A stretch of DNA of 64,000 nt from Anagrus nilaparvatae (GCA_022575985.1 JAKSXM010000246.1:12999593-13063592); one strand, 5' to 3'. Shown: positions 1 through 13,878, counted from the first letter of the stretch. Made by a program: numbers and translations. Notes: a model not told the origin generated them from the letters alone.

Positions 1-208
1 GTGTAATACTTGATTTAATTCCATGAAAGTACTATCTTGAATAATTATTATCCAATGAATTACGTTAGATTTTATTTGAAAAAAATAGATTTAGTTAAAT
101 TCAATACATAAATTTTCTTTTAACTTTTAAAAGTTAATAGAAATGAATGAATGATTGCATGGTTGTAATCGGTAATATCTGTGGCATATTGAAGTATTTA
201 GATCATTG

Positions 209-300
209 TTTGAGGAACCTTAGTGCCAGCTAGTTGGCAGGGTATTTTTTTGTGGACCTGTGATATTTTCCTAATTATACGTCTAATAAATAAATAAATT
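209..300 (+). repeat. possible 3' tail of a non-LTR retrotransposon
   Basis: A short, relatively GC-rich stretch runs into an (ATAA)n tail. This is the usual look of a 5'-truncated LINE 3' end. No coding sequence is attached, so this is shape-based only. The flanking 1-208 is featureless AT-rich DNA. Confidence 0.3.
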
Positions 301-328
301 TAGTGTTTTTAACTTATTTTCTCTTTGC

Positions 329-995
329 TTAAGTATCTTTTAGGTTAATACAATCTGTTATACGGGATTGTTTTATTTTTTTTTGGTAATCTTTATATAA
401 ATCTAAATAAATTTGAAGTGCCAAATCACAACTGTGTTTAAAATTTAAACTGCGCGTCATGATGGGATCAGTATTGGCAGCCTCATCAATTGCATCTTGT
501 ACAGACGTAATAATTTTGAGTAAGGATACTGTGTGAAATTTTTTCTCTGTTTCTTTAATTTCATCATCAGGTAAAATAATTTTTTCTTCGGCTAATTCAA
601 GGTGAAACGATCTCCAAAATTTCTGTTTCTTGCATATCAGCGAATCCTTCTCCCCCAATTTCTCGTGATATGCTGACCATACCTTGAATTCGATTATCGA
701 TTATTTGCCCGCTCTTTTGTTTTTTACGTAGCATACTTTTTAAAACTCTTCTAAGATAGTAAGCTTTAAAGGTTGCGATGACAGTCTGGTCCATAGGCTG
801 AATTAACAAAGTTGTATTTGTGTAACTTGATAAAAATTTGGTTATATTTTTGTAAATAAAAACAAAAACAATCGAAAAAAAATTCAAATTTAAAAATTGA
901 AACCGCGTATACGGAGGGAAATAAGCGCGTATAAGGCGGGAGTGCCACAATTGGAAAACCGCGTGTAATAAACCGCGTATAAGGAGGGACTCCTG
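329..995 (-). pseudogene. Tigger/pogo-like DDE transposase remnant with one TIR
   Basis: Read on the minus strand, the element starts at 995 with CAGGAGTCCCTCCTTATACG, a typical Tigger/pogo terminus, and is flanked by TA (996-997). The terminal zone holds three imperfect copies of a CCGCGTATAAGGAGGG-like motif (about 900-990). Coding similarity begins near 850 with TTLLIQPMDQ...IATFKAYYLRR, which is the hallmark block of Tigger/CENP-B-type DDE_1 transposases just before the third catalytic acid. The frame then shifts between about 650 and 720, and a second frame continues with FWRSFHLELAEEK and a helical C-terminal part to 329. The N-terminal HTH and most of the DDE core are missing, so this is an internally deleted, frameshifted, dead copy. 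The other terminus was not found. Confidence 0.8.
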
Positions 996-997
996 TA

Positions 998-3833
998 CAT
1001 TAAATGACTTTCTTGAAGTATACTTGATACCTCTTCAGGAGGATCATTTAATCTACATATCTTTAATTTACATCCTACTCTCCCCCCCTCCTCGTAATTA
1101 TTGTCATTATTTGAAAAATACTTTATATATTATTTGTTCTTAAAAAATTATGCGTGGGGTTAGTTTCCAATTTTTAGGTACGCAACCAGGTAGGGGACTT
1201 TTTTTGTATATTGTATTTTTTTTCAAATGTGAGGGAGAAATGCAGTTTGGAGAGGAAAATGTTCATATTAAAGCCTCCCCCCAAAAACTCTCTTTGAATG
1301 AAAAGCCTGGCTACTTGCCTGCCATTTTAATTTTGTTACACGACCGTAGTCTATTTCTTTATACAAATCTGCTACATGAGTTTTAAATCTGGAGAAAAAA
1401 GATAAAAATTTTAATGTAGCAGAACCAATTAGTAGGTACCATTTTAATCCTTTTACCCAATAAAGGATTTTAAAACTTTTACAGAAGACTTTTAGAATGT
1501 AAAAACATGAGGAACCAAAATTTGAAAATTTTTTAAAAGTTAACATTTCATTCATAAACTATTAGTTTATTTAATAATTCAAAAATATAACATTTGAAAA
1601 TTTATAAATAATGAAAATTTAAAGTTGATGAGATCCCAATGTACGTATTAATATTAAATGAAAATTTATATACAACTTACACGCTAATAAAATAATAATA
1701 ATAAATCAGAAACAAATTAACAATAGTTTATTTTGTGAAACCACAGTAAAACTTTTAGTTCTCTAGCGTTTATACTTTGTATACATTATAAATATCATTA
1801 TGAAACGTCGAGTAAAATTTTGTATAAGTTTTATCTTCGTATACATAATTTTATTAATTGGCTACATAATTAAAAACAAAATTTTTTTATTGGTAATTAA
1901 TTTTATAGAGATTTATTTTCTGTAAATATATAAATTAAATTAAAATTCTCTTGGGTTTTAAATTTCTATATAGGTGGTGACATATAATTAATAAGAGTTT
2001 TGAATATTTTCAATTTAATGGATTGGTTCGAGCGTAAGTGTTTTTGGTTGGTTGATTCACTGACGTTTGTCAAAATAGATATATCAACAGAAGTGGCTTG
2101 ATTTGAGTGGTTCGCAAATGGGTTTTAGGTTGAGTGATATAGCGCCCGCATGAGGGTAACTAAAGATTCTTCAAATAGTAGAAAAAAATCTATAAAAATT
2201 AAAGATACGTACTTATTGGTTGTAAACATTGGCGAAATAATTCGATTTAAAAGGTTGAATGATTTGCCCAAAATAACGTTTTAGGTATCAAAAAAATTTT
2301 AAATTAAATAATCGATAGGTGACTCAGATAAATAATCAAAAATTGTAATTTATTTATCAAGCGTTGCGTTGATTGGCAGATTTTTAATTGGATGTCTTGA
2401 AACTATCGAAAAAGAGGTTTACAAACCCAAGACGCAAAACGCCAAGGAAGGTTATTGCGATGTGCGGTTAGGCTGCTTTGAAATTGCTTGATATTTCAAG
2501 CAGAGTATTTAATTTATAGGGTACGGTACCAATCTAACTATAAAAAATTTAAGCGAATTTACGATCTGTCTTAAAATTTTTAGCGATTCAAGTGAATTGC
2601 TTGAAATTCCAAGCAAAACCAAACCAAAACCACCTAATCTTGTAGAGTTTAGCAAAATGAACTTTTTAGATAGATAATTAAACTGCTATTATATCTGGCG
2701 AAGAGCCCAATAGCTGTATTCAATCAATTTCTAATAAATAATATGATTAAATTACTACATTCATCAATTTCATTAAATGAATATTTTCATTTTTTTAAAC
2801 TACACTTTATATAATGAAACCTTTCATTGTTTATTTTATGCTATATAAATTCTATGAAATATTTTCATATGTTACACGAAACTATAGATTAATTATTATT
2901 ATATTTTTATTATAAAATATTTGTAGTACTTTAAAAATCAATTTTCTCTACAAAAATTTGTTCAAAATACACTCACTCACACAAAAAAAAAATAATATTC
3001 ATTCACTAGTTTTATATTACATACTCAATATTTCTTTTTTTTTTTAACAATAAAATAAAAAATATATTGGGATCGATATTATTCTACATATAAAATCCGT
3101 TATTTACTATGCAATTCGTATTTCCGCATTTCTACTGTGTCTATTCATCGAATATCTATAGATTTTATTGAAAAAAAGAAATTTTTTTTTTTCAAAAAAT
3201 GAAAGAGTTCAAAGTAAAGATTTAAAATAAAATAGTGTCATTTCTAGAAGTAACGTGTTTGAAATATTTTAAATTCTAGTTCATATTGGTATTATTGACC
3301 GAGTTATGTAAAATAAACTTGATTTTTTCTTTTCTTTGGGTTATGCTTTTTCTTACATAATACATAAGAAATTTTACAGTTTTTACCTTTTTTTTTTACA
3401 TAAAATGAATGTTTCATAAATATTTTGATATGTGTTGTACCAAAAAATAGGTTAAAATAATACAAACGTGAATAATATTTACAAAAACTTGTAAATATTC
3501 TAGGTTATATTTTATTAAAATAAAAACTAAAATATTAAAAACAAAAGAATATCTTTTTGCGTTGCATAAATTTGAAAAATTTTTTATATTGCTTTTTATA
3601 AATATGAATTATTTTGTAATTATTTAAATCAATTTTGTAGAAAAACAGGAATTTATTATTAGCTCTCCCGGTTGCAAAACTCGTGGCGATGCGTGCGTCA
3701 AGCTTGATGCAGAATTTTCGTATATGGATTTTATAAAAAATCTGGAAATAAATAATTAGCAGAGATATCGACTCGTAGTTTATGGCAAAATACTTTAGTG
3801 AGCTACTTAGGTTTTTAAATCAATTTTTTCTTC
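998..3833. other. intergenic or intronic AT-rich DNA, no gene seen
   Basis: Short ORFs at 1150-1386 and 1268-1555 lie on opposite strands in the same place and match nothing I know. A GC-richer patch at about 3660-3720 is open for some 30 codons but has no clear splice sites. A short inverted pair (GCTTGATATTTCAAGC / GCTTGAAATTCCAAGC) flanks about 2485-2625. Confidence 0.5.
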
Positions 3834-4440
3834 TAAGGGGTTAACAAATTTTTGGGACTACAGTTGTTGCTATTTTCGCAGTTATGAAACAAAAAACTTG
3901 AAAAAAAAATTGAATGATAGTTGTTTTCATTTTTTTTATTTAGGGTTAGTTTTTAACCCCTAGGGTTGAGGGGGTAACACAATTTTTTGAACTGTAGCTA
4001 TTTGTATTATTTCGATTATAAAACGAATAGCTTGAAAAATAAAATGTAATGATGTTTTTTTCATTTTTTTGGATTTAGGGGTAGTTTTAACCCATTTGCA
4101 CTCCCTTTCGTTACTAAATTGCAAATTAGTCAAAATACTATATAATATTTCCAAATACAAAATTAAAAAAAAAAATTAAAAAAATAAAGATACATCATGT
4201 TTTTTGTAATTTTCCTTGTTATGGGGGTAGTTTTTACCCCATATAGCTGTAATATCCCAATTTTGTTAACTTATCAAAAAAAACTCAATAATTTGTTAAA
4301 TAATTTTGAAAAATGGCATTTGTTTGACCATTTTAGCTGTGGTTAGAATATTGCAAAAAAAACCCTTAAAAAGGGGTATTTTTTTCTAATTTAACCCAGA
4401 AAACCTATAGTAGATCTTTTTTTACGCTGTTTAGAGTTTT
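3834..4440. repeat. degenerate ~120-bp tandem repeat related to the 54.4-kb palindrome
   Basis: Blocks of the form 'gggtagtttttaacccct' recur about every 120 bp (3940s, 4070s, 4220s). They are followed near 4370-4410 by CCCTTAAAAAGGGGTATTTT and AAAACCTATAGTAGA. The same words occur in the tandem units and ends of the element at 54412-55825, so this looks like an old, eroded copy of the same family. Confidence 0.5.
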
Positions 4441-6153
4441 TAGACCAATTAGCCTAAAGCAGAATGTGGCCCTTGAGGCTAATATTGAATTGCGATACAA
4501 TAATTTTTCTTTAGGAATGCAAATTTACTTTAGACGTTTAAAATAAATAAGTGTGTATTTCACACAAATCTAATTACAAATCAATAGGCTAGAATCGATT
4601 TTGACCAATTATAAATTTGTAAAATTCCCACATTCCATGGGACTAATTTTTTCCTTAAATAATAATTATGAAAATGATAATTTATTTGAATTCATGAGAA
4701 CCATTTTTACTTCCCGGGATAAGCTTTTGCATCTGAATTCAATTTTATGCCCATGGGGGCTTTTATTAATTATCAAAATTGATACCACAGTGGTATCAAA
4801 TTTTGTTGAACTTTGCCTCGCCTCGTTCTTCTAACAGGTCTAATACCACTTAATACACTTCTCTGCACTGAAATAAAATTCCGATTTTCTGTGGCATCAT
4901 TTCGACTGATGAAGTCGGAATTTTTTTTCTTTGTTTACAGGATTGCAAAGGGGTTGAAATATAAAGAAAAGTTTTAAAAAATGAGTTTCACCCATTAAAG
5001 ATGCGAGCAACACGGGTTAGTGGGACTTAAAAAATATATTTTCTCTGTGTGAGGAGCCAAAAAATTTTTTGACCAAAAAGAAAAAATTTTTTGTTAACTT
5101 TGCATCCATTTAAAAGAAAAAAAAATTCTGTATACGGCAACTTGATTTTTTTTCAATCTATTACTAAAATACCTGTTTGAGGATTTGTAACGCAAACAGT
5201 ATAAAATATTTCTGTACACACAGATTTCTATTCTGCGAAAATCGCTAAAGAGATATTTTAGAAAATTGTGCAAAGTTTTCTAAAATTCTGTATATAAAAT
5301 TTCTGCTAGGAAAATGTTTGACGGTTTGTATAAACTACTTTACGTAGAATTTTATATATAATAATAACCTACAGGTAAAAGTTTTATTGTAGTTTTATCG
5401 TAATAACACAATTCCTGCTTAAAGCTAATTATTCGCAAATAAAACGACTTTGCTTTGTAAAATTCATGACATTTCAAAAATGAATAAAATATAAGCTTAA
5501 CTAATCAAATTTGTCATAATCCATCATTAAAAATAATTATTTATTCAGTATCTGACATTTTCATTAGCTTTTTTGTTAGAAAATTTATTGTTACAATTTA
5601 ACGCTTTCAAAAGTCAAAGATTAAAATTTATGTGTGCGTAAAACTTTTTCATGTATAAATTATTTTAGAATTATTGAAATAAACGTTTACGTCAAAATTT
5701 AAATTATACAATTATTGTAAATGCTATTTTATATTACAAATTCATCAAATCCTAGGAAACTATGAATACCATCAGCATATTATTTCTATGTTACACCCTC
5801 AGCAACTATGCCCTTAGGAAATAGTGCTATATATATAACAATTAATATATTCCTAAATTTTACATATCAGAATGTTACCCATTTATGCAGTCAATCAATT
5901 ATACTGACCAAAAGGGTTGATTTCTCCGATCGAACAGTAATATACTATGTTAGCTTATGCTTGGTAGTATTCCCAAGTGCTTGAATTTTTTTTGTACAAT
6001 CAAATAATGCAAATCTAGTAAATTTTATTGTGCTTTTTAAAACGTAAAAAAAAAAAACTTTTTGAAGTATGTAATTTTTGTTTTTATTGCACAAGAATAA
6101 TTTTTTAATTTTTAATCTTGGATTCAATAATTTAATGTGTTCTTACAATAAAG
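4441..6153. other. AT-rich non-coding DNA
   Basis: No gene is supported. The ORFs at 4601-4834 and 5945-6127 are short, of low complexity and unrecognised. Confidence 0.5.
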
Positions 6154-6241
6154 AACAGGCCTAATAATGCTTTTACTACACGAAAGAGTATAGTCAAAGC
6201 ATACAAGATTTAAAAAAATTAATTAGGTCTAGAAAGGGCGT
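6154..6241. repeat. small palindromic MITE copy (CCTAATTAATTTTT family)
   Basis: An imperfect hairpin with the outer words GGCCTAATAA and TTAATTAGGTCTAGAAAGGG, and the inner words TGCTTTTACTA and TAGTCAAAGCA. The same ends and inner words recur at 25923-26012 and 28619-28731, so this is a dispersed short family. Confidence 0.5.
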
Positions 6242-7645
6242 AACTAAATTATTACTCAAGTCAAATCATGGAGGACAAGAGGGAAGGGGTTTTTTAGCAA
6301 CGAAGCTGCTAATTACGAATTCGGGGGTCTTGTGCATAGAAAATAAGTCAATCGCCTATAAATTGAAAAAAAAAACCAAACCTTATTAAGATTGTATTTA
6401 ACTTATTTTTGAAATATTTACAAACCATGACTGGAAATAAATTGGTCAAATTTAAACATTAAAAATCTTGTTAAAATTTCTAAAAAACAATAAAATTATT
6501 CAAAACTTATAATTCCAAAAGTAATGACTATGGTTAAGACCTAAAATATGAAATAATAATTCCATCTACCTTCCATTACACTAAAATATTTTAATTTATG
6601 TTAAATAATACTGTAGAAAAACAGATTTAAACTTTCAATGTCGTTTTTCAATATAAGTCGTAAATATTATTTAATCCTTTTTCTATATCACATAAAATAA
6701 CTTTTCTCTTAAATCCTATAATATTTTTTTAATATTCCATTTATTAAATTCAATTATTATTATTATTGTGTTAAATTAACAAACCAGTGATCGTATTTAA
6801 TCCAATTAGTATAAAAATATTTGATATAGAAAATAATATAATTTTAAGCTCTATCTAACATTACGCTTAAATTGACTTCCAAATAAAAAAATTTTTTTTT
6901 AACTTTATATATAAAATAATGGATGGCGCCCCGTCGTCGCCATACTTTTGCATGGTTCAATATTCTAACATCGACGTGATACTACACTATATTTCATCAG
7001 ACATGGCGCCATTACACAGTCACATATAAATATTCTTACTCTTGGTTCTCTATGTGTGTTATGTATAGAAAATAATGGGATTTGAAAATCTCAGACAAAT
7101 ATATATATAGCATGTTATTATGTATCCAATTTAGAGGTTATATGAACTTAATTTTCCTCTTTTATATATTGCATACAAGGCTTTATTATTTAGATTGATG
7201 TATGTTTTGCTTACTTAAATAACAAAATTTGCTTACTCTATAGTTTTATGTGAAGGATAAAATTTTCTATTATCTCGATGAATAAATTTGATTATTTTTT
7301 TTTTTTTGTTAATTTATCATTTACTTTTTTTTATTTTAGTTTCAATATTGATTTATACTACTACTATTACTTAGTTTTTTTTAATATTGATTTTATTTTA
7401 TATTTTCTTTACCAAGGCTCATTAATTATAACGACAGTTAATCAGTTTTCTTTTAGGATTATATGGAGCTTTATTTTTTGGTGAATGAGTGAGTAGCTTA
7501 AAATTTTAGATTTTCTTTTTAAATGGAAAAAAGTTTATCGGAGATGACAGAAACTATTAACTTTGTAGAAGTTTAGCATCTAAGCTAATCAAATACTTGC
7601 TTCTTTTTTGTGAGTCTATAAAAATTGTAATTTTTTTGAGATAGA
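6242..7645. other. AT-rich DNA with one GC-rich patch
   Basis: Just after the MITE, 6250-6330 resembles the end of the 54.4-kb palindrome family (ACTCAAGTCAAATCATGGAG). A GC-rich patch at about 6919-7025 carries two GGCGCC palindromes about 85 bp apart, followed by TATAAATATTC. It could be a promoter or 5' exon, but no open frame of useful length supports that. The remainder is featureless. Confidence 0.4.
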
Positions 7646-7647
7646 TA

Positions 7648-8650
7648 CACTGAAAAAAAATCTGGTTGCGGTAAATGGAAAAATTACGAAAACGCTCAAG
7701 GTGAAATTTATTCATGGAGCGTATTCTTATTAGATTTTTCGGGAAACTAGTGTTAAAATAATTGAACTATAGCACCAGGAATCCAGCTAAATATTCAAAG
7801 GAATGTGTTCCTGGAGTAGACTTTTGCTAGAATTCTGATAATAGTTGCTGAAAAATAGTTGTTTCAACTTCAGTGTCCCTAGAAATCTAGTAAGAATACG
7901 CTCTATGAAATCCTTTAAGGGTCGATTTCATGGAGCGTATTCTTACTAGATTCTAGGGGCACTAGAGTTGAAACAATTGAACTCTAGTAATTATCACTAA
8001 AAATTTATTAAAATTTTGCTCTGAGGCGGTTTTATGGATCATTTATGGATCCTGCTTGAGCAAAGTTTTACATAATAATTAATTATTTTTAATCTACACT
8101 GAAATTCTTTTTGGCTTTCTGATCACTTGGATAGTGCGTCAAAGCTCCAAATCCTTACCTTGCTTCACTACAAATTTTTCGGGACGTATAGCCCCAAATT
8201 TGAGAACTCTATAACACAAAATTAGGTTCACGATTAACTGTTTACATTTATTTAAAAACTTTTTTTGAATTTTAGGTTATAAAAAAAGTAAAAACAAAAG
8301 AAAATGATTATTTAAGGCAAATAGACATTTATTTTGGGCTACTGCTCCCCGAAATTTGGCTTCAAAATCAACAAATAATCAGTAAAGTAACGACTTAATA
8401 CAACAATTGGTCAGAAAACTAAAAAGATTTTCAGTGTAGTGCCCCTAGAATCTAGCAAGAATATGCTCCATGAAATCGACCTTTATTAATTATTACTAAA
8501 AATTTATTAAAATTTTGCTTGAAGGTAGATTCCTGGATTCTGCTCGAGAAGAATTTTGATAATTTTTGAGTACTTATTAATTATTTCTACTCTAGTGAGC
8601 CTAGAATCTAGTAAGAATACGCTCCATGAAATCGCCCCTTAAGGGTATTA
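7648..8650. repeat. inverted-repeat cluster with recurrent GGAGCGTATTCTTACTAGAT modules
   Basis: The cluster begins with TA-CACTGAAAAAAAA at 7646, the same terminus as the elements at 41374 and 62920. A module reading CATGGAGCGTATTCTTACTA occurs in both orientations near 7705, 7885, 7930, 8450 and 8595, each next to a variant of CTAGGGGCACTAG. This gives nested hairpins. A 340-bp MITE (8097-8436) interrupts it. No TA-flanked right end was found for the outer element, so its limits are approximate. Confidence 0.55.
8097..8436. mobile_element. TA-flanked CACTG MITE, 340 bp
   Basis: The termini are CACTGAAATTCTTTTTGGCT on the left and an inverted copy ending AAAAGATTTTCAGTG on the right, with flanking TA on both sides (8095-8096, 8437-8438). 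The inverted similarity extends into a GATCACTTGG / CCAATTGGTC pair. There is no ORF. The TA duplication and CACTG ends suit mobilisation by a Tc1/mariner-type transposase, which is an inference. Confidence 0.7.
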
Positions 8651-11600
8651 ATAAATTCTAGTAGCAGAAATAGTTTATTTTTTTGGAGAACTAAATTGAC
8701 TAAAAAATTTTAAAATAAAACTCCAGATTTGGTAAAAATTTCTAAGCATTTAAGAAAAACGATTAAGAACTCTGCGGGAAAATCTTATTATCAAGTAGCC
8801 TTTAATAATTACATAAACTGCTCTATATACCAAAGACATGCGTTAAATCTCATTTCTACATTTCACCGAGAATTAGTGAAAAAGCGTAAAAAAATTTTTA
8901 TTTATGTCAAAACTTAAAAAACATTTTTTTATTTCTTTTTAGTTGAAGAATCTTTTTATAACTTTTACATTAATATAGGCACCAAATACACATAAAAAGC
9001 ATGCATAAGTACTAAATAATTTAAAAAACTTTCAAAGATTTTTACAAAAAAAAAGAAAGTTTAAATGAAGTATAGACCAGTAAAAATTTTTTAAACATAT
9101 TTTTTAACCTCAAAAAAAGAACACCGCATTTCTAAATGTATTTTTTCCTTTTCTCTTTCCTTTTTTAATATATAAGACACTTCTATACATATATTTTTTT
9201 CACTTAAATTCATTAATTAAAAACTTTTTTTTTTTTATAAAATTTGAAAAAAAAAAAAGTTTTGAATTATACAAGCTGTTTTCATATATCCCCATTTCAT
9301 TTAGCATAAAAAACTTGTGCGTCAGCTTTTTTTCCCAAATAAAATTGAATTTCCAATTAAAAATAAAAAAAGATACTGTCAGATTACAAAAAAGGGCTCC
9401 AAATTTAAATAAAAAAATAATTTTACAAAATAATGTGCCTCTAAGTGAGCATGATTTTAATACATATTCTTTGGCTATATGAAAGTTTTTTGAGAGTATA
9501 GTAAAATAACCCAAGTAAAGTAGAGACCGCTTAATAAAGTCCTTTAAAAAGGCGACAGCATGTGAAAGGATTTTCATTTAAAATTTTAATGAAAAGGAAG
9601 TCTTTTATAACACATAAACTTGTGTGGGGAAGAATATAACCTCATTATATCATAGGAGATACACTACACCATCACACAGCAATAAACTTTGGCATCAGAT
9701 TCTTTTGGCCTTGTATTCATTCATCTATTAAATTAATCGTTAAAAAAATGTAGGCTACTTCCATTGAAAGCAGTTTTTTTGATAAAAAAGTACTTTAGAT
9801 AAATTTTATGAAATATATTACTAATTGGATGAATTTCATTGATTGCCTGTCTGTATATATAAAAATTATTATGTAGGTTGGATTTGATTGAAAATAAATT
9901 TAAAAAATTTTAATTAAATTTATATTTCACTTTGTCTTTATACGTATAAAAGGATTTTATGTACATTTAATTATACAAATATAATAAAAAAATTTTATTT
10001 ATTTATACTAAAAATATGTGTCATGCTTTTGAAATTTAATTTGAAATTTTCAAAGCTAGAGAGACATTTTAATAATTTGTTTTTATACTCTAAAAGCTTT
10101 ATTAACTTTTTTTGTTTGAAAAAAAAACTATTTATTAGATTTAAAACTGTATGTGTGTATGTGTATGTGTGTGTGAAGGATAAATAATTTAAATTTAGAG
10201 AGATAAAAGATAGAAATTTTAAATGTTAGAGTTTCTTAAATAATTTAGGAGACTAGGAAATCACATCAAAGAATAAGAGAAGAATATGTTTATCTTAAGC
10301 GTTTTCTTGAATTTTGAATAAAGTAATTTTTGTTTAAAGTGCATACAAAAGATCGTATTTAAAGGAAATTGTTTACAATTTATCTGTTTATAAGTAGATT
10401 TAATTTACGAATATATTCAAATTTAGATAAACAAAAATTTTATAAATTTAATTAAAAATTTTACTAAAATATGTGCTTAATTTAGTGTAAATAAATTTTG
10501 AAAATAAAAGCTAAAATATTTATGATGTGAAATTTGTGAATTTGTCACTACCTGATGACCTCCCGAAACTTATCCTTAGTGTACTAGGGGGTTCACATAG
10601 CTAAAATAGAAACTTCCAGCAAATCTCAGCTCCTTGGGTCTCAATACATTTGAGTTATGTCTAATCAAACTTTTTCGTCATTTTTCAATTTTTAGAAATC
10701 ATACATACAAGTTTTAAGAACATTTTCTTTGTCAGATTTCTCGCTGAATCCATTTTTTAGTTTAATTTTTCGCAAAAACCCCGTAAAAATCCGAAAAAAC
10801 CAATGAAAAACAAAATATGAAAAAAGGTACCAATATTTCAAAACTACTTTAAAAACGCTTGGAAAAAAAATTTTTTTAAATGATTTCATGAATTTCGCCT
10901 CTTATTTTTGACTCTTAAATAATATAACAAGTGGCATTTAATATGAAATAAAAAATGAAATACATGCTGCAATTTAAAGGATACTATAAACCTTAAACAT
11001 TAATTTAAGCTCATCCAGCAAAGAGCAATAATATATATAGGAAGATACAAGCGTATGAAATACGCCTTCCATAAGTCAACCCATATGTTATATCCGTATT
11101 ATCTAGACAAGAAGGGTCATTCCTATTTACAATATATATATATATATATATATACAAGATCATTGATCAAAAAACCTGTAGTGATACATTTTAAAGACGA
11201 TGTAGATTAATATGGATCCATGTTTGGTGGTTGTTGTTAAGGTATAGCAAATGTTTCGACAACCCTAAATATGAAAAGTAATTCGAATTGGAAATTTTGA
11301 GAAGATGAATTCGTAAATGCAAATATGTGTTGAAATGTTCAATTTATTTTATTAAATTTATTAGACTAAGAAGTCTAGTAAATTTAATTTTCTTCAGTGT
11401 CCATTTATGAAAATTTAATAACGAAGCCCTTTATTTTTATGAAATATTCAACTGTTTGAAGTTTATCATATATATTTTTTGTTTCCAATATTTTATTTAT
11501 TTTTTTAAATATTTTTAGGTCAATTTTTAGGCATTTTTCCAAAAAAGATTTTTGATTTTAAACCCACAGAGAAATATTTTATTTGAGTTCATACATTTAT

Positions 11601-11849
11601 AAACGAGATTCATTAATTTTTTAACGTCTAAAAAAAAACTTAATTTCTTTATACGCTGTAAAAATATAGGTAAACACATTTTAATGCAAATATTTAACTA
11701 ATAAATTAAATTTTTATTAAAATTAAATCGATTTTTTTAAATTTTCTTACACATAAATAAATATTTGATTAAGTTCTTTTTGATAACCTTTTTTTTACGA
11801 ATTTAAAAAAAAAGTCGGTAAATAACTTTTTTTCTGATTAATAAATTTT
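8651..11849. other. AT-rich non-coding DNA with microsatellites
   Basis: No supported gene. The ORF at 9200-9577 (125 aa, minus) is rich in Phe, Lys and Ile, has no recognisable domain, and is what very AT-rich DNA gives by chance. Microsatellites: (TG)-rich at about 10149-10175 and (AT)n at about 11129-11155. Confidence 0.5.
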
Positions 11850-12430
11850 TAATGTAACTAGCTGATTTGACCCGGTTTTCCGGGGGTATTAGCTGGTAAA
11901 GCTTTTTATTATAGCTTCTATTTTTTCTTGATTCTATCAATCTCAAAATTTTTTTAATTTGAATTTTCCAGGTAACGATAATTGATTGAAAATATAAAAT
12001 GAAAATGCAAATTAGTGCTTATAGATGGGATGCTAATACACCAGCCAATATACAGAAGAAGGGAGGGATCAGTATACTTTCCGGCCACTACCAGATTCGA
12101 TCTGTTATTGGTTTTTTGGGTCACGAATTTCAGGTTCTTTTCTGTGAGAAATTGAGACCTTAGCCTAAAAAGCTACCCAAAAAAGGAGTACTTTTGATGC
12201 ATTCTCTATTTGAGTGACCAGATTTAGTCCATATAAGTTTTTTATGTCACTGATCACAAATTTCAGAGTCGTAAAATTGGCACTTTACCCTTAAATTTTC
12301 AATAACGTATAATATATGAAAAATACCCCTTTTTAGGGTTAGTTTTTACTAAATTAAGGAAGAAACTCCAATTTCTCATAGGAAAGATCCCGAAATTTGT
12401 GTTCAGCGAGCCAAAACACCTATACTTGAC
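11850..12430. repeat. degenerate interspersed repeat, related to the 54.4-kb element
   Basis: The stretch starts with an ACTAGCTGATTTGACCCGG-like motif. It continues with GGCCACTACCAGATTCGATCT, GGTTTTTTGGGTCACGAATTT and several CCCTTAAATTTT and AAAATACCCC blocks. The last set matches words in the element at 54412-55825. It is too eroded to define ends. Confidence 0.4.
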
Positions 12431-13878
12431 CAAATATTGACTGGAGTATAACAAATAGCCTTTGAATATGTGAAATTATTTATTGTAGACAAATTTTTAC
12501 ATATATTTGGATAAATGTAAAAATGTACTGAATTTTATTTTTAAATTAACCTGATTTACTGAAAATTTAAGTAAATGCGTAACAGAATCCCAAAATAAAA
12601 TAAATTATTTGGGAGTATAAAAGTTAAATCTAACACAAAACTTTTCCCATGAAACTTTAGTATTTTGAGTCAATAAAATTTTATGTTGAGCCATGCGAAT
12701 AAGACCTAAATAGTTTCATAAAATTCATTTAACTTCAAGAAAAACCAAAACAATTTCAAAAATTATTCCTCATACTTAATTTGCCAAAATTCCATAACAA
12801 TTAGTGGTTAAATAAATCAAAACTCACATATTATTAAAATCAAATAACAAACAACTAATTAAATATAATTACAAACATATTTGCATTAAAAATAAATTCA
12901 TAGCAATATCAACAGCTAAATAATGAGTTGTAAATTTATAACAAGAGTAGGTACGAATAAAGGAAAATACAACATACCTGTAACAGGGTACTTTAAACGT
13001 ATATGAAATAATCATTTTGGCAACTGAGAGTTTTCATATAAATTTATAAAACCTCTTATATGCTTAAATACTGTGTATAGGAATTTAAATTATCTATTTA
13101 TTTGTGTGTGTGTGTAGTTTCAATAGAAGAACGTTTAAACTTTTAATGATCATCACCGCGTTGAAAATGAGCCTAGAATAAGCCCCTTGAGTCTTTTGTG
13201 GAGTTTCTAGACCACTCTTGAAAAACCACAATTTTTTCTATCTCTCTCTTACTATACTCGTTTATAACAATCGTTTCTCGATTATTATCATATCTTTTGA
13301 TGTTATAAACCGTTCTTTTGTTATTTTTTTTTTTACTGCACTATTCACTTGACAATTTTATCCAACTCGTTTTCTTTTCAAATACTTTACTTTACTTTAT
13401 TTTTGCTATAGTAAATTATTCAAGGTTTATTGATTAAAAAGAAAATTTTTTTCTCTGTATCTATAAAACTTTATAAAAGTTAATAATTCTTATATTAAAA
13501 AAAAAGTTTCATTTTCTCTTTTTACTCGCATATAATTACGAAAAATAACTAATATTTATACTTCGAGCATAAAAATGAAACCCAAACAAATTTTTTTTCT
13601 TTTTTTCAATTATTTATTTTTCATTTAAAATTCTATAATTAAAAAAATATGTAATTCGATAATTTACATATTTTTAATTAATCAACATTTTCTGAATAAA
13701 TAATTTTTTTTTTTCGTATTAATTACAAACTTTTTTTAAATCAATAAAAATTCTCTTGAGATTTTTTTTTTGTAAAATGTTTTTTTAATATTTACATAGA
13801 CTATCCTTTCTTTTAATTTTTTTTTTAATTAAAGCTTTTTATTGGTAATTGAATATTTGAATAATTTTGTTTGTTTAG
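12431..13878. other. probable intron or upstream region of the 13.9-kb gene
   Basis: AT-rich with no ORF. It ends in a pyrimidine-rich tract and the acceptor TTTGTTTAG at 13870-13878. The exon upstream of this acceptor must exist, because the codon is split, but I could not find it. Confidence 0.4.

Noticed and set aside
6919..7025. GC-rich patch with two GGCGCC sites as a promoter or first exon
   Set aside because: No open frame beyond about 18 codons and no convincing donor site; kept only as a remark.
9200..9577. 125-aa minus-strand ORF
   Set aside because: Low-complexity Phe/Lys/Ile composition expected by chance in AT-rich DNA, with no motif or splice support.
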